64,000 nucleotides of DNA, taken from contig NZ_FNVU01000021.1 of NCBI RefSeq assembly GCF_900107965.1, forward strand, positions 1 to 64,000, written 5' to 3'. This document shows, in pieces, positions 7,881 through 15,540 of the stretch. The translations under genes and the position numbers were made by a program. The notes beneath the pieces were generated by a model, which worked only from the letters and a program-made list of their open reading frames with translations, was not told the origin of the DNA and ran no database searches. Position 1 is the stretch's first letter, and the number at the start of each line of letters is the position of its first letter. Source of the DNA: Actinacidiphila yanglinensis (GTDB lineage Bacteria > Actinomycetota > Actinomycetes > Streptomycetales > Streptomycetaceae).

Positions 7881-8942
7881 CTAGGTGCCGAGCACCTCGT
7901 CCAGGTCGTAGCCCACCGGCTCCTCCAGTTGCGCGTACGTGCACTGGTCCGGCTCGCGGTCCGGGCGCCAGCGGCGGAACTGGGCGGTGTGGCGGAACCG
8001 GTTGCCCTGCATGTGGTCGTAGGCGACCTCCACGACGCGCTCGGGGCGCAGCGGCACCCACGAGAGGTCCTTCTTGCCGGTCCAGCGGCTCGGCCCGCCC
8101 GGCAGCCGGTCGGCGGCCTGGGCCTCCTCGCTGGCCCACTCCTGCCACGGGTGACCCTCGGCGGACTCCATCCGCAGTGGCGCGAGTTCCTCCATGAGCG
8201 CCTTGCGCCGGGCCATCGGGAAGGACGCGCAGACCCCGACGTGCTGGAGCCGGCCGTCCCCGTCGTACAGGCCGAGCAGCAGGGAGCCGACCACCGGCCC
8301 GCTCTTGTGCGGCCGCAGCCCGGCCACCACGCAGTCCGCGGTCCGCTCGTGCTTCACCTTCACCATGGCCCGCGCCCCTGGCTGGTACGGCAGCTCGCGC
8401 GGCTTGGCGACGACGCCGTCCAGGCCCGCGCCCTCGAACTGCTCGAACCACCGGCGCGCCACGGCCAGATCGTCGGTGGCCGGCGTGACGTGCACCGGGG
8501 CGGCCGCGTCGCGCAGCGCCACCACCAGCGACTCCCGGCGTTCGTGCTGGGGCACCTCCAGCAGCGAGGCGTCGTCCAGTGCCAGCAGGTCGAACGCCAC
8601 GAAGCTGGCCGGTGTCACCTCCGCCAGATGGCGGACCCGCGAGTCGGCCGGGTGGATCCGTTCCAGCAGCGCGTCGAAGTCCAGCCGCCCGCCTCCGGCG
8701 ATCACGATCTCCCCGTCCAGCACGCAGCGTGGCGGCACCTGCGCCCGCAGCGCCGCGACCAGCTCGGGGAAGTAGCGGGTCAGCGGCTTGCCCGAGCGGC
8801 TGCCCAGCTCCACCTCGTCGCCGTCGCGGAAGACGATCGCCCGGAAGCCGTCCCACTTCGGCTCGTACAGCATGCCCGGCGGCACCGCCGCCGCGGACTT
8901 CGCCAGCATCGGCCGCACCGGCGGCATCACGGGAAGGTCCAT
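7881..8942 (-). CDS. ATP-dependent DNA ligase (LigC/LigD ligase-domain type)
   Basis: 353 residues from the ATG at 8942 (MDLPVMPPVRPML). The nucleotidyltransferase motif I is YEPKWDGFRAI with the AMP-accepting Lys at residue 29. DGEIVI (motif III-like), LDGVVAKPR (motif IV) and MVKVKHERTADCVV (motif V) follow, then an OB-fold domain with WVPLRPERVVEV. The size fits the stand-alone ATP ligases of actinomycetes, which join breaks in non-homologous end joining or base excision repair. It is divergent from the LigD-type polymerase gene with 165 bp between the starts, so the two probably share a control region. No Ku gene is in the window. Confidence 0.92.
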   Translation of the reverse strand: MDLPVMPPVRPMLAKSAAAVPPGMLYEPKWDGFRAIVFRDGDEVELGSRSGKPLTRYFPELVAALRAQVPPRCVLDGEIVIAGGGRLDFDALLERIHPADSRVRHLAEVTPASFVAFDLLALDDASLLEVPQHERRESLVVALRDAAAPVHVTPATDDLAVARRWFEQFEGAGLDGVVAKPRELPYQPGARAMVKVKHERTADCVVAGLRPHKSGPVVGSLLLGLYDGDGRLQHVGVCASFPMARRKALMEELAPLRMESAEGHPWQEWASEEAQAADRLPGGPSRWTGKKDLSWVPLRPERVVEVAYDHMQGNRFRHTAQFRRWRPDREPDQCTYAQLEEPVGYDLDEVLGT

Positions 8943-9107
8943 GCCCGGATTCTCCGCCGTCCGGACGCCGGGCGCCCGCCGAACGGAAGGTCCGGGCCGT
9001 GCGCGCGGGGAGCCGCGGTGCGGGGCGGCGCGGTGGTGCGGGGCGGGCGGGAACACGCCGCCTCCGCCGGCGGGCGTGCCCCGCGGATGCGGCTTAGCGT
9101 GAGGGGC

Positions 9108-10124
9108 ATGGCAGAGGCGCTGGAACTGACGGTCGGCGAGCGCACGGTCCGCGTGTCCAACCCGAACAAGGTGTACTTCCCGGAGCGCGGGTTCACCAAG
9201 GCCGACGTGGTCCGCTACTACCTGAGCGTCGGGGACGGCATCCTGCGCGTGCTGCGGGACCGGCCCACCACCCTGGAGCGGTACCCCGACGGCGTCGGCG
9301 GCGAGTCGTTCTTCCAGAAGCGCGCGCCGAAGAACCTGCCCGACTGGATCCCGACCGGCCGGATCTCCTTCCCCAGCGGCCGGCACGCCGACGAGATCTG
9401 CCCCACCGAGACCGCCGCCATCGCCTGGGCGGCCAACCTCGGCTGCCTGACCTTCCACCCCTGGCCGGTGCGCCGTGGCGACACCGAGCACCCCGACGAG
9501 CTGCGCATCGACCTCGATCCGCAGCCCGGCACCGACTTCGGCGACGCGGTGCGCGCCGCCCACCGGCTGCGCGAGGTGCTGGACGGCCTGGGCCTGACCG
9601 GCTGGCCCAAGACCTCCGGCGGCCGCGGCCTGCACGTCTTCGTGCCGATCGCCCCCGAGTGGACCTTCGTGCAGGTCCGCCGCTCGGCGATCGCGGTCGC
9701 CCGCGAGCTGGAGCGGCGCGACCCCGGCCACATCACCACCGCGTGGTGGAAGGAGGAGCGCGGCGCGAAGATCTTCGTCGACTACAACCAGACCGCCCGT
9801 GACCGCACCATCGCCAGTGCCTACTCGGTACGCCCCCGCCCGCACGCCCCCGTCTCCGCGCCGCTCCGCTGGGAGGAGCTGGACAGCGCGGTGCCGGCCG
9901 ACTTCGACCTGGCCACCATGCCCGCGCGGTACGCGGAGGTCGGCGACCTGCACGCCGACATGGAGGAACACGCGTTCCGGCTCGACGCGGCCCTGGAGCT
10001 CGCCGCGCGCGACGAGGCCGAGCACGGCCTGGGCGACCTGCCCTACCCGCCGGACCACCCGAAGATGGCCGGCGAGCCGAAGCGGGTGCAGCCGAGCCGG
10101 GCGAAGAAGGCCCCCGAGCAGTAG
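9108..10124 (+). CDS. Stand-alone LigD-type polymerase/primase (NHEJ polymerase domain)
   Basis: 338 residues from the ATG at 9108. It is an archaeo-eukaryotic primase fold of the LigD polymerase family: RIDLDPQPGTDFGD holds the catalytic metal-binding Asp pair, SGGRGLHVFVPI the nucleotide-binding His, and FVDYNQTARDRTIASAYSVR the third acidic residue and conserved basic stretch. These enzymes add ribonucleotides or deoxynucleotides at broken ends before ligation. Mycobacterial LigD fuses polymerase, phosphoesterase and ligase; here polymerase and ligase are separate, divergent genes and no phosphoesterase domain is present. It ends before a hairpin shared with the convergent GH35 gene. Confidence 0.93.
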   Translation: MAEALELTVGERTVRVSNPNKVYFPERGFTKADVVRYYLSVGDGILRVLRDRPTTLERYPDGVGGESFFQKRAPKNLPDWIPTGRISFPSGRHADEICPTETAAIAWAANLGCLTFHPWPVRRGDTEHPDELRIDLDPQPGTDFGDAVRAAHRLREVLDGLGLTGWPKTSGGRGLHVFVPIAPEWTFVQVRRSAIAVARELERRDPGHITTAWWKEERGAKIFVDYNQTARDRTIASAYSVRPRPHAPVSAPLRWEELDSAVPADFDLATMPARYAEVGDLHADMEEHAFRLDAALELAARDEAEHGLGDLPYPPDHPKMAGEPKRVQPSRAKKAPEQ

Positions 10125-10127
10125 CGG

Positions 10128-10162
10128 CGGGGACGTCCGTCACGCCGGGGACGTCCGTCACG
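10128..10162. repeat. Two 17-bp direct repeats
   Basis: CGGGGACGTCCGTCACG occurs at 10128-10144 and again at 10146-10162, just after the stop of the LigD-type polymerase gene. The copies are identical. Each contains the palindrome GACGTC. No function is evident. Confidence 0.7.
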
Positions 10163-10179
10163 TCGGGTACGGCCGGGCG

Positions 10180-10215
10180 GTGACCCGGGCCAGGAGGCAC
10201 CTCGGCCCGGGTCAC
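10180..10215. terminator. Hairpin terminator between convergent genes
   Basis: GTGACCCGGGCC (10180-10191) pairs perfectly with GGCCCGGGTCAC (10204-10215) around a 12-nt loop. It lies between the polymerase gene stop (10124) and the GH35 stop (10226), so it can serve both convergent transcripts. Confidence 0.85.
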
Positions 10216-10225
10216 GTCGGGTGCC

Positions 10226-12163
10226 TCAGTCGAACGTCTCCACGAACTCCTCGGGAGGGCCCAGTTCCGGGCGGTCGCGCAGCTCGATCCGGTCGCCGAG
10301 CCGCTCCAGTTCCAGCACCGTCACGGTGTTGGCCCCGGAGGTCAGCAGCGGCGCGGGCACGTAGAGGGTGACCTGCGGGCCGATCTCCCAATAGCGGCCC
10401 AGCAGCGTGCCGTTCACCCAGGCGAAGCCCTTGCCGAAGCCCGGGAGGGCGAGGAAGGTGTCGGCCGGTTCGGAGAGGGTGAGCGACGCGGTGGCGAATC
10501 CCGCACCGCCCGCGGGCGCGGCCGTGCTCGGCGCGAGCCGCACGTCGTCCGGCGACCACTCGTCCAGCGGGAGCTCGCGCATCTCCCATCCGTGCACGAG
10601 CCGCCGCTCGATCCGGACCCCGTCGAGAATGCCCTTGCCCTGGCCCAGCAGCGGCCCGTAGTTGATCCGGCCCTGGTTCTCCACCAGCAGCTCCAGCCGG
10701 ACCCGGGCACCGGTGCCCTCGACGGCGAACGAGCCCGTCTCCTGGTCCAGCACGCCCACGAGCACCCCGTCGGCGAAGACCTGGGCCCGGTCGTGCAGCC
10801 CGGTCACCGTCACCTCGTGGCTGCCGTTCGGCACCCGCGGCCACGCCCGGTAGAGCACCAGCCCGGACGGCTGTCCCAACTCCTCGAAGCTCAGCGGGTA
10901 CGGCGACCGCACGGCCGTCGACATCGCCAGGAGACCGTCGAGCAGCCCCGCGCCCGGGCGCACCCGCAGGGTGCGCGGGGCCAGCAGCGCGGCCGGCGGG
11001 GGCAGCGGCCGGTCCCGCTCCGGGCCCGCCGCCGCTCCGGCGTCCCTGGCGCGTGTCTCCCGCAGCCGCTCCCGCAGCGCGAAGAACTTGGCGCCGGGCA
11101 CGCCGTGTTCGGGGATGGGCGCGTCGGAGTCGTAGCTGGTGACGGTCGGCTGGAAGCGGGTGCCGTCGTGGTTGGCGCCCGCCCACAGGCCGAAGTTGGT
11201 GCCGCCGTGCGCCATGTACAGGCTCACCGAGCCGTCCTCGTCGAGGATCTCCCCGAGTGCGTCCCGGGCGCTGCCGGCCGAGCGGACGTGGTGCGGGTCG
11301 CCCCAGTGGTCGAACCAGCCGTTCCAGAACTCCGCGCAGACGAACGGCTCGTCCGCCCGGCGTTCTCGCAGCAGCCGGGCCGCCTGCCCCGCCCGCGATC
11401 CGAACGTCGCGGTGGCCAGCACCCCTGGCAGCGAACCGCCGTCCTGCATCAGCTCGGTCGGGCCGTCGGCGGTGCACAGCAACTCGCTGATCCCGCGCGC
11501 CACCAGCGCGTCGCGCAGCCACTCCAGGTACGCGGCGTCGTCGCCGTAGCTGCCGTACTCGTTCTCCACCTGCACCGCGACGACCGGCCCGTCGTACGCC
11601 GCCTGCGCGGCCGCGAGCTTGGGCACCAGGACGTCGAACCAGCGCGCCACCTCGTCGAGGAACGCCGGGTGGGACGTGCGCGGGCGCATCCCGGGCAGCC
11701 CCGTCAGCCAGGACGGCAGCCCGCCGTTGTCCCACTCGGCGCAGATGTACGGGCCCGGGCGGACGATCACGTCCAGACCGGTGTCCTGGGCCAGGCCGAG
11801 GAAGCGTTCGAGGTCGCGCGGGCCGTCGAAGCGGGGCGCGGTCCGGCGCGGCTGGTGGAAGTTCCACGGCACGTACGTGTCCACGGTGTTGAGGCCCAGC
11901 GCGGCGAGCTTCGCCAGCCGGTCCTGCCACTGCTCCGGGTGCACCCGGAAGTAGTGCAGCGAGCCGGCGAGGATCCGATGGGGCTCGCCGTCCCGCAGCA
12001 GTTCGCCCTCGGGGTGGGACAGGATCGGGGCGGGCGGCCGGCCCGGGCTCTGCACGGGCGCGGCGACCTTGAGCCGGCCCCGGGGCCCCGCCTGCGCGCC
12101 CACGCCGACCGCGACCCCCCGGAATGATACCGATACCGTGCGGTCCACCGCCGGGTTCCCCAT
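10226..12163 (-). CDS. Beta-galactosidase, glycoside hydrolase family 35
   Basis: 645 residues from the ATG at 12163, which has GGGAG five bases upstream; a GTG further in, nearer the start of homology (residue ~50), is possible. The GH35 barrel is clear: LAGSLHYFRVHPEQW, LGLNTVDTYVPWNFHQP, RPGPYICAEWDNGGLP, then VVAVQVENEYGSYG (acid/base Glu) and FVCAEFWNGWFDHWG (nucleophile Glu). C-terminal jelly-roll domains follow, ending near EEFVETFD. There is no signal peptide, so it should act in the cytoplasm on imported beta-galactosides. Two LacI-type sites, at 12225-12238 and just inside the chosen start at 12125-12138, match the one before the GH101 gene, so the two are probably co-regulated by the LacI protein at 14323-15354. 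Confidence 0.93.
   Translation of the reverse strand: MGNPAVDRTVSVSFRGVAVGVGAQAGPRGRLKVAAPVQSPGRPPAPILSHPEGELLRDGEPHRILAGSLHYFRVHPEQWQDRLAKLAALGLNTVDTYVPWNFHQPRRTAPRFDGPRDLERFLGLAQDTGLDVIVRPGPYICAEWDNGGLPSWLTGLPGMRPRTSHPAFLDEVARWFDVLVPKLAAAQAAYDGPVVAVQVENEYGSYGDDAAYLEWLRDALVARGISELLCTADGPTELMQDGGSLPGVLATATFGSRAGQAARLLRERRADEPFVCAEFWNGWFDHWGDPHHVRSAGSARDALGEILDEDGSVSLYMAHGGTNFGLWAGANHDGTRFQPTVTSYDSDAPIPEHGVPGAKFFALRERLRETRARDAGAAAGPERDRPLPPPAALLAPRTLRVRPGAGLLDGLLAMSTAVRSPYPLSFEELGQPSGLVLYRAWPRVPNGSHEVTVTGLHDRAQVFADGVLVGVLDQETGSFAVEGTGARVRLELLVENQGRINYGPLLGQGKGILDGVRIERRLVHGWEMRELPLDEWSPDDVRLAPSTAAPAGGAGFATASLTLSEPADTFLALPGFGKGFAWVNGTLLGRYWEIGPQVTLYVPAPLLTSGANTVTVLELERLGDRIELRDRPELGPPEEFVETFD
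12125..12138. promoter_or_regulatory. Degenerate LacI-type operator near the GH35 start
   Basis: TGATACCGATACCG resembles the TGNNATCGATNNCA sites at 12225 and 15471 but deviates at one core position and one outer position. It lies within the first codons of the chosen GH35 reading frame, 100 bp from the full site. It could be an auxiliary operator for looping, or chance. Confidence 0.4.
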
Positions 12164-12224
12164 GATCGCTCCCAAGTTGCAGTGCTCGCCGGTGGAGCAA
12201 CCTGGGTGGAACTGTCGCACAAGA

Positions 12225-12238
12225 TGATATCGATGCCA
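12225..12238. promoter_or_regulatory. LacI-family operator upstream of the GH35 gene
   Basis: TGATATCGATGCCA fits the palindrome TGNNATCGATNNCA, with the central CG typical of LacI-family operators. It lies 62 bp upstream of the GH35 ATG. The site before GH101 (15471-15484) differs at one base only, and both non-palindromic right halves read GCCA. The likely regulator is the LacI protein at 14323-15354. Confidence 0.72.
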
Positions 12239-12305
12239 ACTCCGGGGCCGGGCGATCGCCCTGCGGACGGGAGGACCGGCCGCACCGACCGCCCGGCCAC
12301 GGGAA

Positions 12306-12710
12306 CTAGTCCTGGGCCAGCGGCTGGACGGTGAGGTGGTAGTCCTCGACGATCCGGCCCGCGTCGTCGAGGAGCAGGAACGCCCGGGCGGCCCAGGCCA
12401 CTTCGCCCGCTCCGGGGCCCTTGGCCCGGGTCAGCCGGAGGGTGAGCACGACGATGTCGTCGTGCACCGTGACCTGGTCGTCCTTGGTGACGTGGTACTC
12501 CCCGGAGGCGACGAACAGCCCGTGCGCCTCCGCCACCCGGTCCACCAGTCCGGTGTGGTCGCGGAACCGGGTGCCTTCGACGAACTCGACGCCGTCCGGG
12601 GCCCAGAGCGCGGCAACCGCACGCTCGCGTGCGGCGGTGTCCGGCTCGCTCCAGACGGCGACGTAGTCCGCGACGATCCGGTCGACGTCGACGGCGGTGG
12701 TCTGCGACAT
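12306..12710 (-). CDS. SnoaL-like / NTF2-fold small protein
   Basis: 134 residues with AAGGGAG ten bases before the ATG at 12710. The sequence has the SnoaL-like NTF2 cone pattern: an N-terminal helix (VDRIVADYVAVWSEPD), ALWAPDGVEFVEGTRFRDHTGL, and C-terminal strands ending RIVEDYHLTVQPL. Family members range from polyketide cyclases to steroid isomerases and binding proteins; no residues here fix the activity. It is divergent from the MerR gene, with an inverted repeat between them, which suggests that MerR controls it. Confidence 0.82.
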   Translation of the reverse strand: MSQTTAVDVDRIVADYVAVWSEPDTAARERAVAALWAPDGVEFVEGTRFRDHTGLVDRVAEAHGLFVASGEYHVTKDDQVTVHDDIVVLTLRLTRAKGPGAGEVAWAARAFLLLDDAGRIVEDYHLTVQPLAQD

Positions 12711-12821
12711 GACGAGTCAGCTCCCTTGCTGGGCGGATGAGGGGCGGCCGGAAGCCGGCCGCGGGAACCAAGGTCCCGGCCGCCGCCGCGGGAGGGTCAA
12801 GGGCGGCCTGCGCGCCGGACT

Positions 12822-12836
12822 CTCCCCCTACGGGAG
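12822..12836. promoter_or_regulatory. MerR-type inverted repeat in the SnoaL-MerR intergenic region
   Basis: CTCCC-CCTAC-GGGAG, within ACTCTCCCCCTACGGGAG, lies 16 bp upstream of the MerR-family GTG. CTC-rich dyads of this kind are typical of actinobacterial MerR promoters. It is a candidate site for autoregulation and for control of the divergent SnoaL-like gene. Confidence 0.55.
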
Positions 12837-12852
12837 GCCGCACACTCGATGC

Positions 12853-13686
12853 GTGACGAGCTACCTGTCGATCGGCGACTTCTCCCGTGCCACGCACATG
12901 ACCGTCAAGACCCTGCGGCATTACCACGAGAAGGAGTTGCTGGAACCGGCCGCCGTCGATCCGCTGACCGGCTACCGGCGTTACACGCCCGAGCAGATCC
13001 CCACCGCCCAGGTGGTCCGCCGGCTGCGCGACCTCGGGATGCCCCTGGAGGAGATCCGCGCCGTCCTGGCCACCTCCGACGTCGCCACCCGCAACCGGCA
13101 CATCGGCGCCCACCTGCAGCGGCTCGAAGAGGAACTCGGACGGACCCGGCGCGCGGTGGCGGCCCTGCGCGACCTCCTCGCGCCCCCCGCCGCCGAGGAC
13201 CCGCCGATCGAACTGCGCAGCGTCGGCCCGGTCCAGGCCGCGGCGATCACGGCGACGGTCGCCGTCCAGGACGTGGGGGACTGGTTCCAGGGCGCTCTCG
13301 GCGAACTGTTCGCGACGGTGGCGAGCCAGGACCTACGGGAGACCGGGCATGCCGGCGGCGTGTACGCGGACGAGCTGTTCACCCTCCACCGCGGGCAGGC
13401 CACCGTCTTCGTGCCCTGCGACGGCGCGGTCCGGCCGGTCGGCCGGGTCGAGCCGCTGCGGGTGCCGCCGGCGGAGCTCGCGGTGATCGAGCACTGCGGG
13501 CCCCCGTCGGAGGTCGACCGCGCTTACGGCGTGCTCGCCGCGTACGTGGCCCGCCACGCGCTCGCCGTCGACGGGCCGATCCGCGAGTATTACGTCTTGA
13601 GCAGGCGGCACACTCCGGACAGTGCTCTCTGGCGGACCGAGGTGTGCTGGCCGGTCTTCCGCACGGCCCTCCCCTCCGACGAGTGA
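12853..13686 (+). CDS. MerR-family regulator with GyrI-like effector domain
   Basis: 277 residues from a GTG at 12853, giving VTSYLSIGDFSRATHMTVKTLRHYHE, the canonical MerR winged-helix start. YTPEQIPTAQVVRRLRDLGMPLEEI and a dimerisation coiled coil (about 90-125) follow. The C-terminal ~150 residues form a GyrI/SOUL-like effector-binding domain (IELRSVGPVQAAAITATV ... TEVCWPVF) like BmrR and TipA-type regulators of drug or small-molecule response. It probably activates by twisting a long-spacer promoter. The divergent SnoaL-like gene is the likely target. Confidence 0.9.
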   Translation: MTSYLSIGDFSRATHMTVKTLRHYHEKELLEPAAVDPLTGYRRYTPEQIPTAQVVRRLRDLGMPLEEIRAVLATSDVATRNRHIGAHLQRLEEELGRTRRAVAALRDLLAPPAAEDPPIELRSVGPVQAAAITATVAVQDVGDWFQGALGELFATVASQDLRETGHAGGVYADELFTLHRGQATVFVPCDGAVRPVGRVEPLRVPPAELAVIEHCGPPSEVDRAYGVLAAYVARHALAVDGPIREYYVLSRRHTPDSALWRTEVCWPVFRTALPSDE

Positions 13687-13967
13687 TCGGGCGCCCCCTC
13701 GGACCGCGGTGTCCTTCTGCCCGGTGGGCCTCCCCGTTGCGTGTGGCGGCGCCCCCCTTTTCCCGGGAGCGGGGGCTGCTGCCCCAGACGGTGCCCCTTC
13801 TCGCAGGTGGGCGTCCCCTTTACGGGCTGGCGGTGCTCCCCCTTCCCGGTGGGGCGGGGCCGCTGCCCGAGAGGGTGCCCCTTCTCGCAGGTGGGCGTCC
13901 CCTTTACGGCTGGCGGTGCTCCCCTTTCCCGGTGGCGCGCGGCCGCTGCCCGAGAGGGTGCCCTCCA
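13687..13967. repeat. Non-coding spacer with an 84-bp tandem repeat
   Basis: After the MerR stop there is no credible gene until the LacI gene at 14323. The unit beginning GTGCCCCTTCTCGCAGGTGG occurs at 13791 and 13875, with the next register point near 13958 and a diverged copy before it from about 13731, so the period is 83-84 bp. Each unit contains CCCTTTACGG and CGCTGCCCGAGAG. Frames across it are open but lack codon bias or recognisable domains. Confidence 0.75.
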
Positions 13968-14280
13968 GGGGCGCGGGGAACTGCGCGGCCAGCCAGCGCG
14001 GCGCGGCCGGGGGCCCGCAGGCCCAAGCCCCGCGGGGGGTTCCCCCGGACCACCGGCCGGTGGCCGGTTCCTCGCGCAGTTCCTCGCGCCCCTGGTGGTG
14101 GACGTTTCCCCGTCGGGATGCCCACGCCAGGGGCTGGGGGTGCTTTTCAGGGGCGCGCCGAACTGCGCTCCCCCAGAGCTTCGCCTGGGAGGTGCCCCCA
14201 GCCACGACGGTGCGGCCGGGGGCCCGCAGGCCCAGCCCCCGCGGGGGGTTCCCGGAGCTCCGGGCGGTGGCCGGTTGCGC
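13968..14280. repeat. Dispersed intergenic repeat family, two related copies
   Basis: The copy at 13968-14094 is bounded by inverted ends: CAGGGGCGCGGGGAACTGCG on the left and its near-complement CGCAGTTCCTCGCGCCCCTG on the right. A second copy (14149-14280) begins CAGGGGCGCGCCGAACTGCG and shares the inner GCGGCCGGGGGCCCGCAGG block. Bases 14170-14200 are identical, on the opposite strand, to 49831-49861. AACTGCGCG-containing intergenic repeats recur across Streptomyces genomes. It may be a non-autonomous element or a folded 3' end. Confidence 0.75.
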
Positions 14281-14285
14281 GGCCA

Positions 14286-14299
14286 TGGGACCGTTATCA
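14286..14299. promoter_or_regulatory. Probable autoregulatory operator of the LacI gene
   Basis: TGGGACCGTTATCA matches TGNNATCGATNNCA at 8 of 10 defined positions and keeps the outer TG/CA and the central CG. It ends 23 bp before the LacI ATG. LacI-family genes are often autoregulated, and it fits the same motif as the sites before GH35 and GH101. Confidence 0.55.
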
Positions 14300-14322
14300 T
14301 CGGGGAGGAGCGGAAGGGGCCC

Positions 14323-15354
14323 ATGGAGAAGCAGAGCGGGCGCGAGGCCGTACGGCCGCCCGGGATGACGGACGTCGCGCGGGTCGCGGGCGTGTCCGCG
14401 CAGACGGTCTCGCGGGCCCTGGCCGGCCACCCGAACGTGCAGGAGAAGACCCGCGCGAAGGTGCTCGCCGCGGTGGAGCAGCTGGGCTACCGCCGCAACA
14501 ACGCGGCCCGCATGCTCTCCTCGGGCCGCAGCCGCACCATCGGCGTGGTCACCCTCCAGACCAGCTTCTACTCGCGCACCGCGCTCACCTCGGGCATCGA
14601 GCACGCCGCGCAGGCCGCCGGGTACGCCGTGAGCACCGCGACCACCGCATCCCTGGACACCTCGGCGATCGAGGGGGCGCTGCTGCGGCTGGCCGACCAG
14701 CACGTGGAGGGCGTGATCCTCGCGGTGCCGCTGATCCATGTGAGCCGGCAGATCGAGCAGTTGACCGGCGCGGTGCCCACCATCACCATCGACGGTTCGC
14801 GCACGTCCGCCACCGAGGTGGTCGCCGTCGACCAGTCGCTCGCCGCCCGGCTGGCCACCAGGCACCTGCTCGACCTGGGCCACGAGACGGTGTGGCACGT
14901 GTCCGGGCCCGGCCAGTGGCTGGACGCGGCGAGCCGCTCCGCCGGCTGGCGGGCCGAGCTGGAGTCCGCCGGGCGCACCGTCCCGCCGGAGCTGGCGGGG
15001 GACTGGTCGCCCGCGTCCGGGTACCGCAACGGCCTGATCCTGGCCCGCATCCCCGACGTCACCGCGGTGTTCGTGGCCAGCGACGAGATGGCGTTCGGCG
15101 TGATCCGGGCGCTGCACGAGCTGGGGCGCAGGGTGCCGGAGGACATCTCCGTCGTGGGCGTCGACGACATCGCGCTCGCCGAGTACTGCTCGCCGTCGCT
15201 CACCACGGTCGCGCAGCCGTTCGCCGAGATGGGCGCGCTCGCGGTGGCCCATCTGGTCCGCGCGATCGCCGAACCCGGCGCCGAGCCCGAACCCGCCTCC
15301 GTCGAGCCGGAGTTGATCGTCCGCGCCAGCACGGCGCCGGTCCGCACCGCCTGA
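14323..15354 (+). CDS. LacI-family transcriptional regulator of the glycan island
   Basis: 343 residues from the ATG at 14323, preceded by GGAGGAG and AAGGGG. The N-terminal helix-turn-helix reads MTDVARVAGVSAQTVSRALA, followed by the hinge helix region NNAARMLSSGRSRTIGVV. The periplasmic-binding-protein-like sugar domain runs to the end, with FVASDEMAFGVIRAL and SVVGVDDIALAEY. The DNA-reading residues differ from those of the second LacI protein at 49987-51012, in line with their different operator cores (ATCGAT here, AACGTT there). The gene precedes GH101 on the same strand and has its own operator-like site. It is probably a repressor released by a galactose/GalNAc-containing sugar; the ligand is inferred from the linked hydrolases. 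Confidence 0.92.
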   Translation: MEKQSGREAVRPPGMTDVARVAGVSAQTVSRALAGHPNVQEKTRAKVLAAVEQLGYRRNNAARMLSSGRSRTIGVVTLQTSFYSRTALTSGIEHAAQAAGYAVSTATTASLDTSAIEGALLRLADQHVEGVILAVPLIHVSRQIEQLTGAVPTITIDGSRTSATEVVAVDQSLAARLATRHLLDLGHETVWHVSGPGQWLDAASRSAGWRAELESAGRTVPPELAGDWSPASGYRNGLILARIPDVTAVFVASDEMAFGVIRALHELGRRVPEDISVVGVDDIALAEYCSPSLTTVAQPFAEMGALAVAHLVRAIAEPGAEPEPASVEPELIVRASTAPVRTA

Positions 15355-15470
15355 GCCGCGCGCGGGGCGCCGCCTGAACGGGGCCCGCCCAAGCCGCCCC
15401 GCCCGGAACCGGCAGCGCCCGCTGATTGCTGGGCGCTATCACCCTTCCTTCCACGCCTCACAGACTCTGG

Positions 15471-15484
15471 TGTTATCGATGCCA
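15471..15484. promoter_or_regulatory. LacI-family operator upstream of the GH101 gene
   Basis: TGTTATCGATGCCA fits TGNNATCGATNNCA and lies 57 bp upstream of the GH101 ATG. A TACAGT -10-like hexamer follows at 15492-15497, so a bound repressor would cover the promoter spacer. The site differs from the one before GH35 at a single base. Confidence 0.72.
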
Positions 15485-15540
15485 TCGCCGCTACAGTCTG
15501 CACCACTCTCGGCTTTCCCCGGCCCTAGGTGGTAGTTGGA

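Noticed and set aside
5799..10124. A 1441-codon open frame running through htpG, the ligase region and the LigD-type polymerase
   Set aside because: Only its last 338 codons code for a real protein; the rest is an out-of-frame or antisense shadow kept open by high GC.
13731..13960. Tandem repeats considered as a CRISPR array
   Set aside because: The copies abut with no unique spacers of uniform size, and no cas gene is present.
13741..14322. Upstream extension of the LacI frame through the repeat region
   Set aside because: The extension encodes the 84-bp repeat as low-complexity peptide; the LacI domain starts at 14323 with its own ribosome sites.
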